Shown: positions 17,548-26,962, numbered from the stretch's first letter. The stretch is DNA of 64,000 nt from Chitinophaga sp. LS1 (GCF_034274695.1 NZ_CP128362.1:6078501-6142500); one strand, 5' to 3'. The notes: generated by a model not told the origin, from the letters alone. Translations and numbers: made by a program.

Positions 17548-19485
17548 ATGCTAATAGCACTTCAGGACATTACTTTTGAGTTTGGCGCAAGGGCCATTGT
17601 AGAAAACGCCTCGTGGCATATCATTCCCGGCGACCGTGTAGGATTGATCGGGATGAATGGAACCGGGAAATCCACTATTTTACGTGTTATTAACGGGGAG
17701 TATTCCGTTTCAAAAGGTAGCGTCAACAAAGCTAAAAACCTCTCTCTTGGTTTCTTTAACCAGGATCTTCTGAGCTTCGAATCTGACGACTCCATCCTCG
17801 AAGTGGGTATGACCGCTTTTGAAGAAGCCATTAAATTGGAAAAAGACATCGAGCGCCTTACCCAGGAACTGGAAACTAACCAGTCCGAAGAGCTCCTGAT
17901 CGAATTCAGTGATAAACTTCACCTCTTCGAAACCCTCGGCGGTTACGAAATGAAACACCGTTCTGCACAAGTACTGGAAGGTCTCGGTTTCAGCACTGCT
18001 GACCTGGAAAGACCTTACAACCAGTTTTCCGGAGGTTGGCGCATGCGCGTACTCCTGGCAAAACTGATCCTGCAGCAACCGGATGTACTCATGCTCGATG
18101 AGCCGACGAACCACCTTGACCTCCCTTCCATCGAATGGCTGGAAAAATACCTGCAAAGCTATAACGGCGCTGTGATCATCGTATCGCACGATCGTTTCTT
18201 CCTCGACAGAATGGTCAACAAGATTGTTGAGTTGTACCAGCAGCAGCTGCACCACTACTCAGGCAATTACGAAGACTACGAACAGGAAAAAGAACTGCGC
18301 CGCGAAATGCAGCAGCGTTCTTACGAAAATCAACAGGAATACATCCGCCAGCAGGAACGCTTTATCGAGCGATTCAAAGCCAAAGCTTCCAAGGCCGCAC
18401 AGGCACAGAGTGCTATGAAACGCCTGGACAGACTGGATAGAGTAGAACAGGTAGATGGTGGTCCTTCCAAGATCAGAATCAACTTCACGATTGATAAAAC
18501 ACCGGGAAAGATTATCTGTACCCTGGAAGAAGTGACCAAGAAATATGGTAATCTCACCATCCTGGATCAGGCCAGCGCAATCATCAACCGTGGTGACAAG
18601 ATCGCCCTGATTGGGGCAAACGGTAAGGGTAAATCTACCCTGCTCCGCGTAATCGCTGGTACGGAAGAAATGGAAGGCGAACGCATTCCCGGTCACAACG
18701 TAGTAGACAGCTTCTACGCACAGCACCAGCTGGAAAGTCTGAACATGGAGAGCGAAATCCTCGACGAACTGAAAAGCTGCGGTAGCGGTCGTACAGAAGT
18801 AGAGCTCCGCTCCCTCCTGGGTTGTTTCCTCTTCACCGGCGACGATGTATATAAGAAGATCCGCATCCTCTCCGGGGGTGAAAAAGCACGTGTGGCGCTG
18901 GCAAAAACAATCATCAGTCAGGCGAACTTCCTGCTGCTCGATGAGCCGACGAACCACCTGGACATGAACTCCGTACAGATGCTGATCGATGCACTCTCCA
19001 AGTACGACGGTACCTATGTACTCGTTTCCCACGACCGTTATTTCGTAAGCCAGACGGCTAACAAAATATGGGAAATTGTGGATGGTGAGATCAAGGAATT
19101 CAGAGGCACCTATACTGAGTGGGAAGAGCATAAAAAACGCCAGGCAGAAGTAGCAAAACAACAGGCCGCAGCTGCTAAAGAACAGAAAAAAGAAGCGGCA
19201 GCACCTGCAGTAAAACAACAGGAACCAAGAGCGCCAATCGATAAGGATAAGAAAAAAGAACTCCAGAAACAGCAAAAGCAATTCCAGCAACTGGAAGAGC
19301 AACTGGCTAAGCTGAATTTAAAGAAAACCGACCTGGAAACGGAAATGAATAATCCGGACGTCTATGCCGACAAAGCCCGTTTTCAAAAGGTAGAAGCAGC
19401 ATATGCTCAACTGGGCAAAGAATTGAAAAGCGCCACCGCAGAATACGAAAAGGCATTTGAAAAACTGATGGAGCTGGAAGGTTAA
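17548..19485 (+). CDS. ABC-F family ATPase
   Basis: 645 residues, soluble. There are two ABC modules: Walker A GMNGTGKST (35-43), signature FSGGWRMR, Walker B LMLDEPTNHLD, then a charged inter-domain linker (about 245-320), a second Walker A GANGKGKST, signature LSGGEKAR and LLLDEPTNHLD. The end is a coiled-coil rich in Lys, Gln and Glu (about 530-645). ABC-F proteins act on the ribosome: housekeeping members (EttA, Uup, YbiT, YheS) adjust translation, others give ribosome protection from antibiotics. The long C-terminal coil resembles Uup or YdiF-type members. No antibiotic-resistance context is seen. Confidence 0.93.
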   Translation: MLIALQDITFEFGARAIVENASWHIIPGDRVGLIGMNGTGKSTILRVINGEYSVSKGSVNKAKNLSLGFFNQDLLSFESDDSILEVGMTAFEEAIKLEKDIERLTQELETNQSEELLIEFSDKLHLFETLGGYEMKHRSAQVLEGLGFSTADLERPYNQFSGGWRMRVLLAKLILQQPDVLMLDEPTNHLDLPSIEWLEKYLQSYNGAVIIVSHDRFFLDRMVNKIVELYQQQLHHYSGNYEDYEQEKELRREMQQRSYENQQEYIRQQERFIERFKAKASKAAQAQSAMKRLDRLDRVEQVDGGPSKIRINFTIDKTPGKIICTLEEVTKKYGNLTILDQASAIINRGDKIALIGANGKGKSTLLRVIAGTEEMEGERIPGHNVVDSFYAQHQLESLNMESEILDELKSCGSGRTEVELRSLLGCFLFTGDDVYKKIRILSGGEKARVALAKTIISQANFLLLDEPTNHLDMNSVQMLIDALSKYDGTYVLVSHDRYFVSQTANKIWEIVDGEIKEFRGTYTEWEEHKKRQAEVAKQQAAAAKEQKKEAAAPAVKQQEPRAPIDKDKKKELQKQQKQFQQLEEQLAKLNLKKTDLETEMNNPDVYADKARFQKVEAAYAQLGKELKSATAEYEKAFEKLMELEG

Positions 19486-19522
19486 TCCGCTCCATCAGTA
19501 CACATCATCCTTAAATCAGCTT

Positions 19523-20209
19523 ATGCAGCGAATACTCGTAGTCGAAGATGAAATAAAAGTAGCCAACGCCGTCAAAAAGGGCCTGGAGGAGAATGGCTTT
19601 GAGGTAGATGTAGCCTACGACGGCCGTATGGGTAAAAGCCTTGGCGCTTCCAATAATTATGACCTGGTGATCCTGGACCTTAACCTGCCCCATAGTAATG
19701 GTTATGAAGTATGCGAAGTGATCCGCCGCCGCAATAACCGTATCCCCATTATCATGCTGACTGCCCTGGGCGGTATGGAAGACAAGATGCAGGCCTTTGA
19801 GCTGGGGGCAGACGATTATCTCGTAAAGCCGTTCGATTTCCGGGAACTCCTCGCGCGCATCCGCGTATTCCTGAAAAGAGCCGGTAGCGAAGTACAGCAG
19901 AACTCTCAATACAAGATCGTCATCGCCGACCTCGAAATAGACAGGGAAAAGAAAGAAGTGACCCGTAGTGGTAAAAAAATCCCCCTCACAGCCAAAGAAT
20001 ACCAATTGCTGGAATTCCTGGCCCTGCACAAAGGGAAGGTGATCTCCAAACTCGTCATTGCCGAAAAGGTATGGGATATTGACTTCGATACAGGTACCAA
20101 TGTGATCGAAGTATACATGAACTTCCTTCGTAAAAAAATCGATAAGGATTTCGAAAATAAGCTGCTGCATACCAAAACTGGTATGGGATACTACCTTGCA
20201 GAAGAATAG
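19523..20209 (+). CDS. OmpR/PhoB-family response regulator
   Basis: 228 residues: receiver (1-120) with phospho-Asp52 in VILDLNLP, Thr in IMLTALGG and Lys in YLVKPFDF, then a winged-helix DNA-binding domain (about 130-226) with LTAKEYQLLEFLALHKGKV. It should be phosphorylated by the kinase encoded immediately downstream, whose GTG start overlaps its stop codon by one base. The target genes are not known; the shortened adaptor lipoprotein just after the kinase is the nearest candidate, and homologues often control metal or envelope stress systems. Confidence 0.95.
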   Translation: MQRILVVEDEIKVANAVKKGLEENGFEVDVAYDGRMGKSLGASNNYDLVILDLNLPHSNGYEVCEVIRRRNNRIPIIMLTALGGMEDKMQAFELGADDYLVKPFDFRELLARIRVFLKRAGSEVQQNSQYKIVIADLEIDREKKEVTRSGKKIPLTAKEYQLLEFLALHKGKVISKLVIAEKVWDIDFDTGTNVIEVYMNFLRKKIDKDFENKLLHTKTGMGYYLAEE

Positions 20210-21600
20210 TGAAGATCAAATATAAAATAGCACTCTCCTACTCTATTTCAGCCATCATATTGCTGAACACCTTTGCTATTCTCGCTTATTACTTTTCTTC
20301 ACAATCCAGGCAGGCAGAGTACCTGGACCGCCTGGAATACCGCGCACGCTCTATCGCCAATGTAATCATTGAAGATAATACCGTGAAGGTAGACCTGCTG
20401 CGCAAACTGGATAAAACCACCTTCCAGGACCTCTATAAAGAAAGCATTCTTGTATATAACCTTAACTACGATCTGCTGTATTCTAATTTAAAGGATACAG
20501 CAATCCGTACTTCCCGTCCTTTACTGGATTATATTAAGAAGTATGGAGAGTATAGTCATGGCCGTGATAACGGTGAACTGGTCGGCGTATATTATACAGA
20601 GGGCGATGTATCGGTGATCGTACTGGTGTCTTCCTTTGATAAATATGGTTATCAGAACCTGCAGAACCTGAAGCGGATCCTGATAATTGAAATTGTCGTA
20701 GCCGTAATTCTATTAGTCATCATCGGCTATTTCTTTGCCCGTAAAATGGTACAACCCATTGATAAACTGGTAAAGCAGGTAAAGACCATCAATGCCAACA
20801 ACCTGCAGGGGATCAGTGTAGAAGCCCGTGGCAAGGACGAGATTGCGCAGCTGGGTGCAAACTTCAACACCATGCTGCAACGCCTGAGCGATGCATTTGA
20901 CCTGCAGAAGAGCTTTGTGAACAATGCCAGCCATGAACTGAGAACTCCGCTGGCATCTATCATCAGCCAGCTACAGGTAGCCCTCTCCAAAGACAGAACA
21001 AAAGAAGTATACGCCGATATCTTAGCCTCCGTACTGGAAGATGCAGAGAACCTCTCCGACCTGAGTAATGGTCTGCTACAACTGGCACAAAGTGAGCTCA
21101 ACCAGCAGAAATTTATCTTCAGTGAAGTACGTATGGATGAGCTGCTGCTGGAAATGGGCAACCTCGTCAAACTAAAACATGTACCGGTAGCGGGTGAACC
21201 GCAAAGGGGCCCTAAGGTCGATATCAGCTTCCTGAAAGTCCCCGACCAGGATACAGAGCTGGTAGTACAGGGCAATGAGAGCCTGCTGAAGGTATTATTC
21301 CTGAATCTGCTGGACAATGCCTTTAAATTTTCTACTGACAACACTGCAAGGGTTACAATCGATTTCTTCACACATAATATACAGATCCAGGTCAGAGATA
21401 ATGGGATCGGTATAGCCCCGGAGGAACTCAACAAGGTATTTGAACCCTTTTATAGAGGAGCAAATGCTCATCAAACCCGCGGCCATGGCCTGGGACTCTC
21501 TATCTGTAAAAAGATCGTGCAACTGCACAAAGGTCATATTTCCGCTTCCTCCACCCCCGGGAAAGGCACGATTTTCACCGTTATCCTGCCCCACACCTGA
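20209..21600 (+). CDS. Membrane sensor histidine kinase, partner of the preceding regulator
   Basis: 463 residues, GTG start overlapping the TAG of the regulator gene by one base, so translation is probably coupled. It has two membrane helices (about 8-29 and 156-177) with a periplasmic sensor of some 125 residues, a HAMP segment (RKMVQPIDKLVKQV), HisKA with His242 (NNASHELRTPL), and HATPase with DNGIGIAPEEL and GHGLGLSICKKI. It is a classic inner-membrane kinase. The sensor domain has no recognisable fold, so the signal is unknown. Confidence 0.94.
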   Translation: MKIKYKIALSYSISAIILLNTFAILAYYFSSQSRQAEYLDRLEYRARSIANVIIEDNTVKVDLLRKLDKTTFQDLYKESILVYNLNYDLLYSNLKDTAIRTSRPLLDYIKKYGEYSHGRDNGELVGVYYTEGDVSVIVLVSSFDKYGYQNLQNLKRILIIEIVVAVILLVIIGYFFARKMVQPIDKLVKQVKTINANNLQGISVEARGKDEIAQLGANFNTMLQRLSDAFDLQKSFVNNASHELRTPLASIISQLQVALSKDRTKEVYADILASVLEDAENLSDLSNGLLQLAQSELNQQKFIFSEVRMDELLLEMGNLVKLKHVPVAGEPQRGPKVDISFLKVPDQDTELVVQGNESLLKVLFLNLLDNAFKFSTDNTARVTIDFFTHNIQIQVRDNGIGIAPEELNKVFEPFYRGANAHQTRGHGLGLSICKKIVQLHKGHISASSTPGKGTIFTVILPHT

Positions 21601-21681
21601 TTATTTTAATGAGTTTTTAATTGTGTTTAAAGCATTCTTTAAGTGAGAATGGGGAATTTTGCTATTATTCTAAAGAACGAC

Positions 21682-22341
21682 ATGAAGTGCAATTTTCTTT
21701 TCTCCCTTTTACTTTCCTCAGGATTTTTCCTGGGGGGCTGCAAACATCCGCAGCTGGAAGGCGGGGCGACTAAAAAGACCTTTGTACTGAGTGATACGAT
21801 GTTGAAGACAATTCGGATAGATACTGCCAGTATAGAGCCCGTGCAGATGGAATTACATTTTTCAGGAAAAGTGGCTGGTAAGATCAATAAGCAGAAAGAT
21901 ATAGAGATCCTTGTAGATTATTCTTCCCAGCACCTCGATGATGTAAAAGAAGGCTATAAAGCTGAAATTGTTACTGCAGCGCTACCCGACAAGATCTTCT
22001 ACGGAATTGTAGATGCCGTCGATTCTTCTTCTAATGCAATTCAGTTAAGTATAAAACTGGATGATATGAACAAACTACTGAAGCCAGAGATGTTCACGAA
22101 AGTCATTTTACATTACAGCGAAGGAGATGATATGGTAGCCGTGCCAGAAAATGCCGTGATCGCAGATCATTGCAGGAATTATGTACTGGTGTTTAAGGAT
22201 AAGTATAATATCCAGCTAAGAGAGGTGGAGACTTATACAACGTCAGGAGAAACAACATATATCAGCAAAGGACTGGATGCAGGAGAGAATGTGATATTAG
22301 ATCACCAGCAGCTGATCTATGATGCATTAAGCGAGAATTAA
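21682..22341 (+). CDS. Short RND periplasmic-adaptor-like lipoprotein
   Basis: 219 residues from the ATG at 21682, which gives a clean lipoprotein signal (lipobox FLGGC). Open frame continues up to a GTG at 21643, and an ATG at 21649 is also possible. The body matches the later part of CusB/CzcB-type adaptors: beta-barrel segment (LKPEMFTKVILHY), PENAVIADHCRNYVLV and a membrane-proximal end VILDHQQLIYDAL. The complete adaptor at 32,927 has the same order, PANAVVMDNSKQYVVV and VFIYDALNT. The lipoyl and helical-hairpin domains that would contact an outer-membrane channel are missing. No pump gene is next to it. It follows a two-component system by about 80 bases and may be its target or sensor accessory. 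Confidence 0.75.
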   Translation: MKCNFLFSLLLSSGFFLGGCKHPQLEGGATKKTFVLSDTMLKTIRIDTASIEPVQMELHFSGKVAGKINKQKDIEILVDYSSQHLDDVKEGYKAEIVTAALPDKIFYGIVDAVDSSSNAIQLSIKLDDMNKLLKPEMFTKVILHYSEGDDMVAVPENAVIADHCRNYVLVFKDKYNIQLREVETYTTSGETTYISKGLDAGENVILDHQQLIYDALSEN

Positions 22342-22434
22342 GTTTTAGTTCGCATATAGGTTGATAGAATGGACATGCAAACGCAGCTCTTTCAGATGTA
22401 AAATTTGTCTGAACTGTTTTCATGCTCAATTACT

Positions 22435-22467
22435 CCGCCCCGCCGCAGAAGAAACAACGCGGGGCGG
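22435..22467 (+). terminator. Terminator after the adaptor-like gene
   Basis: GC-rich 9-bp arms CCGCCCCGC and GCGGGGCGG at 22435-22443 and 22459-22467, then TTTTTCTTTT. A classic intrinsic terminator closing the two-component/adaptor transcript. Confidence 0.88.
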
Positions 22468-22521
22468 TTTTTCTTTTAAGTATTCATATCCTTTAGAAAT
22501 AGCAATTAGATTAAAAAAACT

Positions 22522-22544
22522 CGCTTCTCCTTTTGGCAGAAGCG
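22522..22544. terminator. Two-sided terminator next to trhO
   Basis: 7-bp arms CGCTTCT and AGAAGCG at 22522-22528 and 22538-22544, with seven A before and nine T after. It can end trhO on the minus strand and back up the preceding terminator on the plus strand. Confidence 0.82.
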
Positions 22545-22590
22545 TTTTTTTTTATGCACGCCTGCGGCACCTGAATGCCGGATTGTGTAC

Positions 22591-23622
22591 CTATTCGTTC
22601 ATCCTCGGACGTAATCGCTGTTTCGCCTTATTAAATACCATCTGCCCCTTATCCGCTCCTTTCCTCATTTCCTGCTGCACTTCTGGTTCCAGGTGATACA
22701 CTGACTGACATGCTGAGCTACAACATCCATCATACTTTGCCGCACACTCCTCACACTGTATAAACAGCAAATGGCAACCATCATTTTTACAATTCGTATG
22801 CGAATCGCATGGCTTTCCACACTGGTGACAACTGCTGATAATTTCATCTGTAATACGCTCCCCTAACCTATCGTCAAATACAAAGTTCTTTCCTTTGAAT
22901 TTGAGTGGCAATCCCTGCTCCTTTGCCTTGTTCGTATATTCAATGATGCCCCCTTCCAGGTGGAATACATTCTTAAACCCATGATGCAGCATATAAGCCG
23001 ATGCTTTTTCGCAACGGATACCACCAGTACAATACATCACGATGTTTGCATCTTTATTTTCCTTCAGCATATCAACTGCCATCGGCAATTGCTCTCTAAA
23101 GGTATCAGATGGCACCTCGATCGCATTCTGAAAATGCCCCACTTCAAACTCGTAGTGGTTGCGCATATCTACCACAATGGTATTCGGGTCGTCAGTAAGT
23201 TCATTGAATTCCCTGGCTTTCAGGTATTTACCTTTATTTTCCATGGAAAAGGATGGGTCGTCGATACCATCTGCCACGATCTTCTCGCGCACTTTGATCT
23301 TTAGTACCCAGAAGGATTTGCCATCATCATCTACTGCTACGTTCAAACGTATGCCATTGAGGAAATGATACCCATACAGGCGATTCCTGAATTCCTCAAA
23401 GTGATGCTCCGGAATACTGATCTGGGCATTGATACCCTCTGATGCCACGTAAATCCGTCCAAATACCTTCAGCTCATCGAGCTTGAGGTACAAGTCATCA
23501 CGAAATGCCTGTGGATCTTCAATCTTTGCGTACTGGTAAAACGAGACGGTGACGCGACGAAATGTCTCTGCTGCCAGCTTTACTTTTAGTTCAGCTGCAG
23601 AAATACGGTTGTGTAGTGCCAT
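22591..23622 (-). CDS. trhO: tRNA uridine(34) hydroxylase, rhodanese-like
   Basis: 343 residues. TrhO (formerly YceA) makes 5-hydroxyuridine at the wobble position of tRNA in an oxygen-dependent reaction. An N-terminal ferredoxin-like domain (about 15-105, with [12 protein letters not shown]) is followed by a rhodanese domain (about 125-225) with the active-site loop [10 protein letters not shown]. The C-terminal tail is rich in Cys ([30 protein letters not shown]) and probably binds zinc, as in longer family members. The start codon follows a structured leader. Confidence 0.93.
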   Translation of the reverse strand: MALHNRISAAELKVKLAAETFRRVTVSFYQYAKIEDPQAFRDDLYLKLDELKVFGRIYVASEGINAQISIPEHHFEEFRNRLYGYHFLNGIRLNVAVDDDGKSFWVLKIKVREKIVADGIDDPSFSMENKGKYLKAREFNELTDDPNTIVVDMRNHYEFEVGHFQNAIEVPSDTFREQLPMAVDMLKENKDANIVMYCTGGIRCEKASAYMLHHGFKNVFHLEGGIIEYTNKAKEQGLPLKFKGKNFVFDDRLGERITDEIISSCHQCGKPCDSHTNCKNDGCHLLFIQCEECAAKYDGCCSSACQSVYHLEPEVQQEMRKGADKGQMVFNKAKQRLRPRMNE

Positions 23623-23683
23623 TTTTTTAGTAGAAATTTTAAGAACACTTGCCTTGTGAGCAAAATTTCTACGATTCCCTTTG

Positions 23684-23727
23684 TGGGTTTCGTAACCCCT
23701 GACCTAATTTCAGGAGCTGCAAAGGTA
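23684..23727 (-). promoter_or_regulatory. Promoter box and hairpins in the trhO leader
   Basis: On the minus strand TACCTTTG (23720-23727) matches the -7 consensus. Just downstream, two small hairpins follow each other: arms 23710-23714/23698-23702 and 23694-23698/23685-23689. The leader to the trhO ATG is about 95 bases. The hairpins are short, so a regulatory RNA is only a possibility. Confidence 0.4.
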
Positions 23728-23746
23728 ACAATCTACTTTTAAATTT

Positions 23747-23953
23747 TCACGCCTCCCAGACTGTAGGTTCTGAGGACCACTCATATAGAAGGGATGACAT
23801 GTAATAAGCTGCACTACTGATAATCAATACATAACCTGTAAAACCGACCGTTAAATACTCCTGTAAACCTACCCAGTCATAGATTTCTGCAAAGTAGGCG
23901 AACGTAGCAAGTACTACACCCAGGATGAATGCGAATAATGCAATTCTCTTCAT
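23747..23953 (-). CDS. Small two-helix membrane protein
   Basis: 68 residues. Two hydrophobic segments: residues 4-22 (IALFAFILGVVLATFAYFA) and about 36-57 (FTGYVLIISSAAYYMSSLL), joined by a short loop, with a hydrophilic tail ending TVWEA. I do not recognise the family. It reads like a genuine small inner-membrane protein: it starts with MKRI, has a stop in open intergenic space, and no longer gene overlaps it. It could share a transcript with trhO only if read-through occurs across the trhO promoter region. Confidence 0.55.
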   Translation of the reverse strand: MKRIALFAFILGVVLATFAYFAEIYDWVGLQEYLTVGFTGYVLIISSAAYYMSSLLYEWSSEPTVWEA

Positions 23954-24126
23954 AAGGGGACATTTTAATTCACACGAACATGTTATAAAAGTCCAGACTA
24001 TTCTGGCTTGAATTTAGATTACAAATATTATAACATGCTACAAATACAAAAAGTTCAGGTTGCCGCAGACATATCTGAACCCGTATAACTATCTGATTAT
24101 TATTGTATATAAATTAATTTTAAGAC

Positions 24127-24142
24127 TTGGCACTCTTTTTGA
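24127..24142 (+). promoter_or_regulatory. Sigma-54-like promoter element
   Basis: TTGGCAC at 24127-24133 followed by TTGA at 24139-24142 reproduces the -24/-12 arrangement TGGCAC-N5-TTGC of RpoN promoters, with A in place of the last C of the -12 element. Position fits a start of transcription about 40 bases before the 40-residue reading frame at 24194. A single hit by eye in AT-rich sequence; no bound activator site was found. Confidence 0.4.
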
Positions 24143-24193
24143 CTTAAACGAACAGGACAAGTAATCAGCGTTTAACCCAAAAATGTGAATTTT

Positions 24194-24316
24194 ATGAGTA
24201 CAATTTTTCTTTACATCTTTTACTTCATCGTAGGATTGTGGATATACCGCCTCCTGGCTTACTTTTATGATCGTGATCCCAAAGAAAGCTATAAAACAAG
24301 AAAGGAAAGATATTAG
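24194..24316 (+). CDS. 40-residue single-helix membrane protein
   Basis: Reads MSTIFLYIFYFIVGLWIYRL, then LAYFYDRDPKESYKTRKERY and TAG. One hydrophobic helix (about 3-20) is followed by a strongly charged tail, a common build for small membrane regulators. Support that it is real: a sigma-54-like promoter about 52 bases upstream and an intrinsic terminator starting nine bases after the stop codon, so a short transcript carrying only this frame is bounded on both sides. Function unknown. It could instead be a small RNA with a chance frame. Confidence 0.5.
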   Translation: MSTIFLYIFYFIVGLWIYRLLAYFYDRDPKESYKTRKERY

Positions 24317-24324
24317 GCAGGCAA

Positions 24325-24356
24325 GGGAAGGTCAATGGCAGACTTTCCCTTTTTTT
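24325..24356 (+). terminator. Terminator after the 40-residue gene
   Basis: Arms GGGAAGGTC (24325-24333) and GACTTTCCC (24341-24349), one G-T pair, a 7-base loop, then seven T. It points in the plus direction and can serve only the small gene upstream. A minus-strand role for the DUF5686 gene is unlikely because the T-run lies on the other side. Confidence 0.8.
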
Positions 24357-24411
24357 ATGAAATTATTTTCATTCCCTCTTTGAGGAATGCTTTTATTGAA
24401 AGAGCTGGCCT

Positions 24412-26943
24412 CTATGGCTCCGGCGTATTCTGCTGGCGCACCATCCCACCAAATAATCCTCCAAATCCTACCCTCACTCCTATGCGTGTCGCATCCTTAC
24501 TTTGGTATCCCGCGATTACATCAACGCGCAACAGCTTAAAAATATTCTCCAACCCGGCAAAAACTTCTACATAATTGTTATTCTGGTTCACATAAAAAGC
24601 GTTAGAACCAGCTACCAGGTTCCATTTCAACCTGTTTAGCAAAGGGATTTTATTTGTCAGCAACCCGTTAAAATGATGCTCCACATTGGCGGTCGCATAA
24701 AATGGCGCCGTCGTGCTGTACCTGTAGTAAGGTGCCAGCTGGAAACTATTCAGATAGTTGATATTATAGAAGGTCTGGTTCCCGTTGAAGTGCTGATAAT
24801 CAGGTATATCTACATGCTTATCATTCAGGAATCCACCCAATTTTACCCTATACATAAACTCCCCGAATAGCTTCAGGTTCATATTATCCTTGATCTGGAA
24901 CTGCCATTTATCAAAATCCGCATCACTACCCGCTATACCATGGATCCCCTTGGTATACGTGACCCCAAAAATGGGATATTTGGAACCAAAGGCGATCTTC
25001 CTGTCCGGCAGCTCGATAAATTTCTGCCCTGGCTGGAAAGAGAACCCAAGTTCTGCCACCAAAGCCTGGTTCCGGGTAAATGGAATATCTGCCAGCTCGT
25101 AGGGATGGTTGGGAAGGAACTGTTTATTGCTGTTCTTAAAAAATACAAAGTCGGTGGTATTCTCCAATGGCATACGATCCTCATACCGTACCCCCAACCT
25201 GAGGAAAGAATTGTTCTCAAACCGTCGGGTAAACTGAAGCGTGGTAAAGTAATTCTCATACAGCTTCATATAATTCTCCTTCAGGAACAAGGTATAGAAC
25301 TCATTTTCCAGGGGAGAAATAGGATTATCGTGATTGAACTGGCTTACCCTTTTCCCACCACCCAGTATCCAGGTATTCTGGCCAATGCGGTTGTGAATCC
25401 GGCTCTCCTGCGTCCATTGCAGATAAGTCCAGGCATTGAGGTGTGTATTGCTGAAACCATAGCGGATATAAGGCATGATCTTCAGCTCCTGTGACCGGGA
25501 AAGGTTCAGTTTCAGTTCAGGTTCCACATTTAGTACCAGCCCTTCTACAGTGTTGTACCCGAGTTGTTTAATCAACCCTTTCATAGACAGCTGATGTGAA
25601 TAAATTCCTGTATCTCTCTGAAAGTAATAGTTATGTTTTGCCCCAGACCAGAAGAAGTCGGTAAATTTGACAGGGTGCTGGTGTTTGCGCAACGTATCGA
25701 GCGTACGGGAAGACCTGGCGCTGTCCCGCTCCGCCTGGGCAGTACTGTCTTTTACACGGAAGTCCTTTACTTCTTCCTTTTCAAGTGGCACGGGACGAAT
25801 GCTATCCCAGTAGGCCAGTAGTTTTTTATCGAAAGCGGTATCGTACCGCATGATAGTATTATCGAAATGCTTCTTTTGGAAGTTAGGATGCAGGTCGTAA
25901 TTTGAATATACATTCACGAAATTGCCCACCATATCAAACCCAAATTGTTTGATGCTCATGGTAATGACCTGATCTTTGGTACGCCATACTTCATTGTTCA
26001 CAGGTACATGGATCTGGCGGATGCGCAGGGTATCCATGATCTCAAGCTGATAATCCTGTGTAAGTAGCAGGTCTGCACTGTGGATCCGCCAGTCGTCGTC
26101 CGTGATAAAGATATAACCGGAGAACAATGGTTCGAATTTCCTGCGGGGCATCACCTTTATTTTATTGACGGTTTTGCCATCATCCTGGAAGGTGCCTTCC
26201 AGCTGGTATTTATAATAGAGTAAGGCGTTTTCTGCAATGGGAGAAATGTAACCACGTTTGTTGAATTGAGTAATAACAGCGGTCACGTTGTTATCATAGA
26301 GGTCTATAAAAGCCGGAAAACTGAACCCAAATCCACCGCCACTCTGACGTGCAGAGAGTACTTCGACCTTTACATTGTCAGGCTCCTGAAAGTCTACGCG
26401 GGTCATAGATTCAGAGAGGAATACCACACCTTGCCCGGAAGAGTCGACACCCATGTCTTTCTTATCTAACTTCTTCCCGAAAAACTTTTCAGGCACATCC
26501 CTCAGCTTGAACATACCTTTGATATAATCATTGCAGGTATACTCATTTACCTGGTGACGGTAAAAGTTACGCTTTTTGATCGCTGCCCTGATAATGGCGT
26601 AAGCAGGGTCTTCCCCACCTGATTTAACCACCACTTCTTTGATCTGCATGCTTACGGGTTGTAAGGCAAAATCCAGCGTCTGTTCTGTATTGGTAATAAT
26701 GACTTGTTTTTCCAGTTTACGATAGCCCATATACTGGCATACCAGTGTATAAGTGCCTGCTGGAATGTCCAGCTGATATTGTCCGGCAGCATTGCTGGTT
26801 GTACCAGTAGTGGTACCCTTTATGAAAATAGTTGCGTATGGAAGTGGGATTTGTTGTTCATTCGTAATACGTCCCTTGACAATGGTGGCCTGCGCGAGGT
26901 TAAACAACATACTAAAGAATACTGTCAATGCAGTGCTGTGCAT
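24412..26943 (-). CDS. DUF5686 and carboxypeptidase-regulatory-like domain protein
   Basis: 843 residues. The signal peptide is followed by a carboxypeptidase-regulatory-like beta domain (about 22-105, VKGRITNEQQIPLPYATIF, GTTSNAAGQYQL, YMGYRKLEKQV) and then the long DUF5686 part, which ends in beta-barrel-like strands rich in aromatic residues (GYQSKDATRIGVRVGFGGLF). Proteins of this group are outer-membrane proteins of Bacteroidota related in build to TonB-dependent receptors but lacking the plug. Function is not established. The next genes upstream on this strand are short and unrelated. Confidence 0.85.
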   Translation of the reverse strand: MHSTALTVFFSMLFNLAQATIVKGRITNEQQIPLPYATIFIKGTTTGTTSNAAGQYQLDIPAGTYTLVCQYMGYRKLEKQVIITNTEQTLDFALQPVSMQIKEVVVKSGGEDPAYAIIRAAIKKRNFYRHQVNEYTCNDYIKGMFKLRDVPEKFFGKKLDKKDMGVDSSGQGVVFLSESMTRVDFQEPDNVKVEVLSARQSGGGFGFSFPAFIDLYDNNVTAVITQFNKRGYISPIAENALLYYKYQLEGTFQDDGKTVNKIKVMPRRKFEPLFSGYIFITDDDWRIHSADLLLTQDYQLEIMDTLRIRQIHVPVNNEVWRTKDQVITMSIKQFGFDMVGNFVNVYSNYDLHPNFQKKHFDNTIMRYDTAFDKKLLAYWDSIRPVPLEKEEVKDFRVKDSTAQAERDSARSSRTLDTLRKHQHPVKFTDFFWSGAKHNYYFQRDTGIYSHQLSMKGLIKQLGYNTVEGLVLNVEPELKLNLSRSQELKIMPYIRYGFSNTHLNAWTYLQWTQESRIHNRIGQNTWILGGGKRVSQFNHDNPISPLENEFYTLFLKENYMKLYENYFTTLQFTRRFENNSFLRLGVRYEDRMPLENTTDFVFFKNSNKQFLPNHPYELADIPFTRNQALVAELGFSFQPGQKFIELPDRKIAFGSKYPIFGVTYTKGIHGIAGSDADFDKWQFQIKDNMNLKLFGEFMYRVKLGGFLNDKHVDIPDYQHFNGNQTFYNINYLNSFQLAPYYRYSTTAPFYATANVEHHFNGLLTNKIPLLNRLKWNLVAGSNAFYVNQNNNYVEVFAGLENIFKLLRVDVIAGYQSKDATRIGVRVGFGGLFGGMVRQQNTPEP

Positions 26944-26962
26944 AATTTCCTTTTATATGAAA

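Noticed and set aside
18259..19302. Long open frame of 347 codons on the minus strand inside the ABC-F gene
   Set aside because: It is the antisense of a well-supported gene; the reading is Phe/Leu-rich as expected from the complement of Lys/Glu/Gln codons and shows no family motif.
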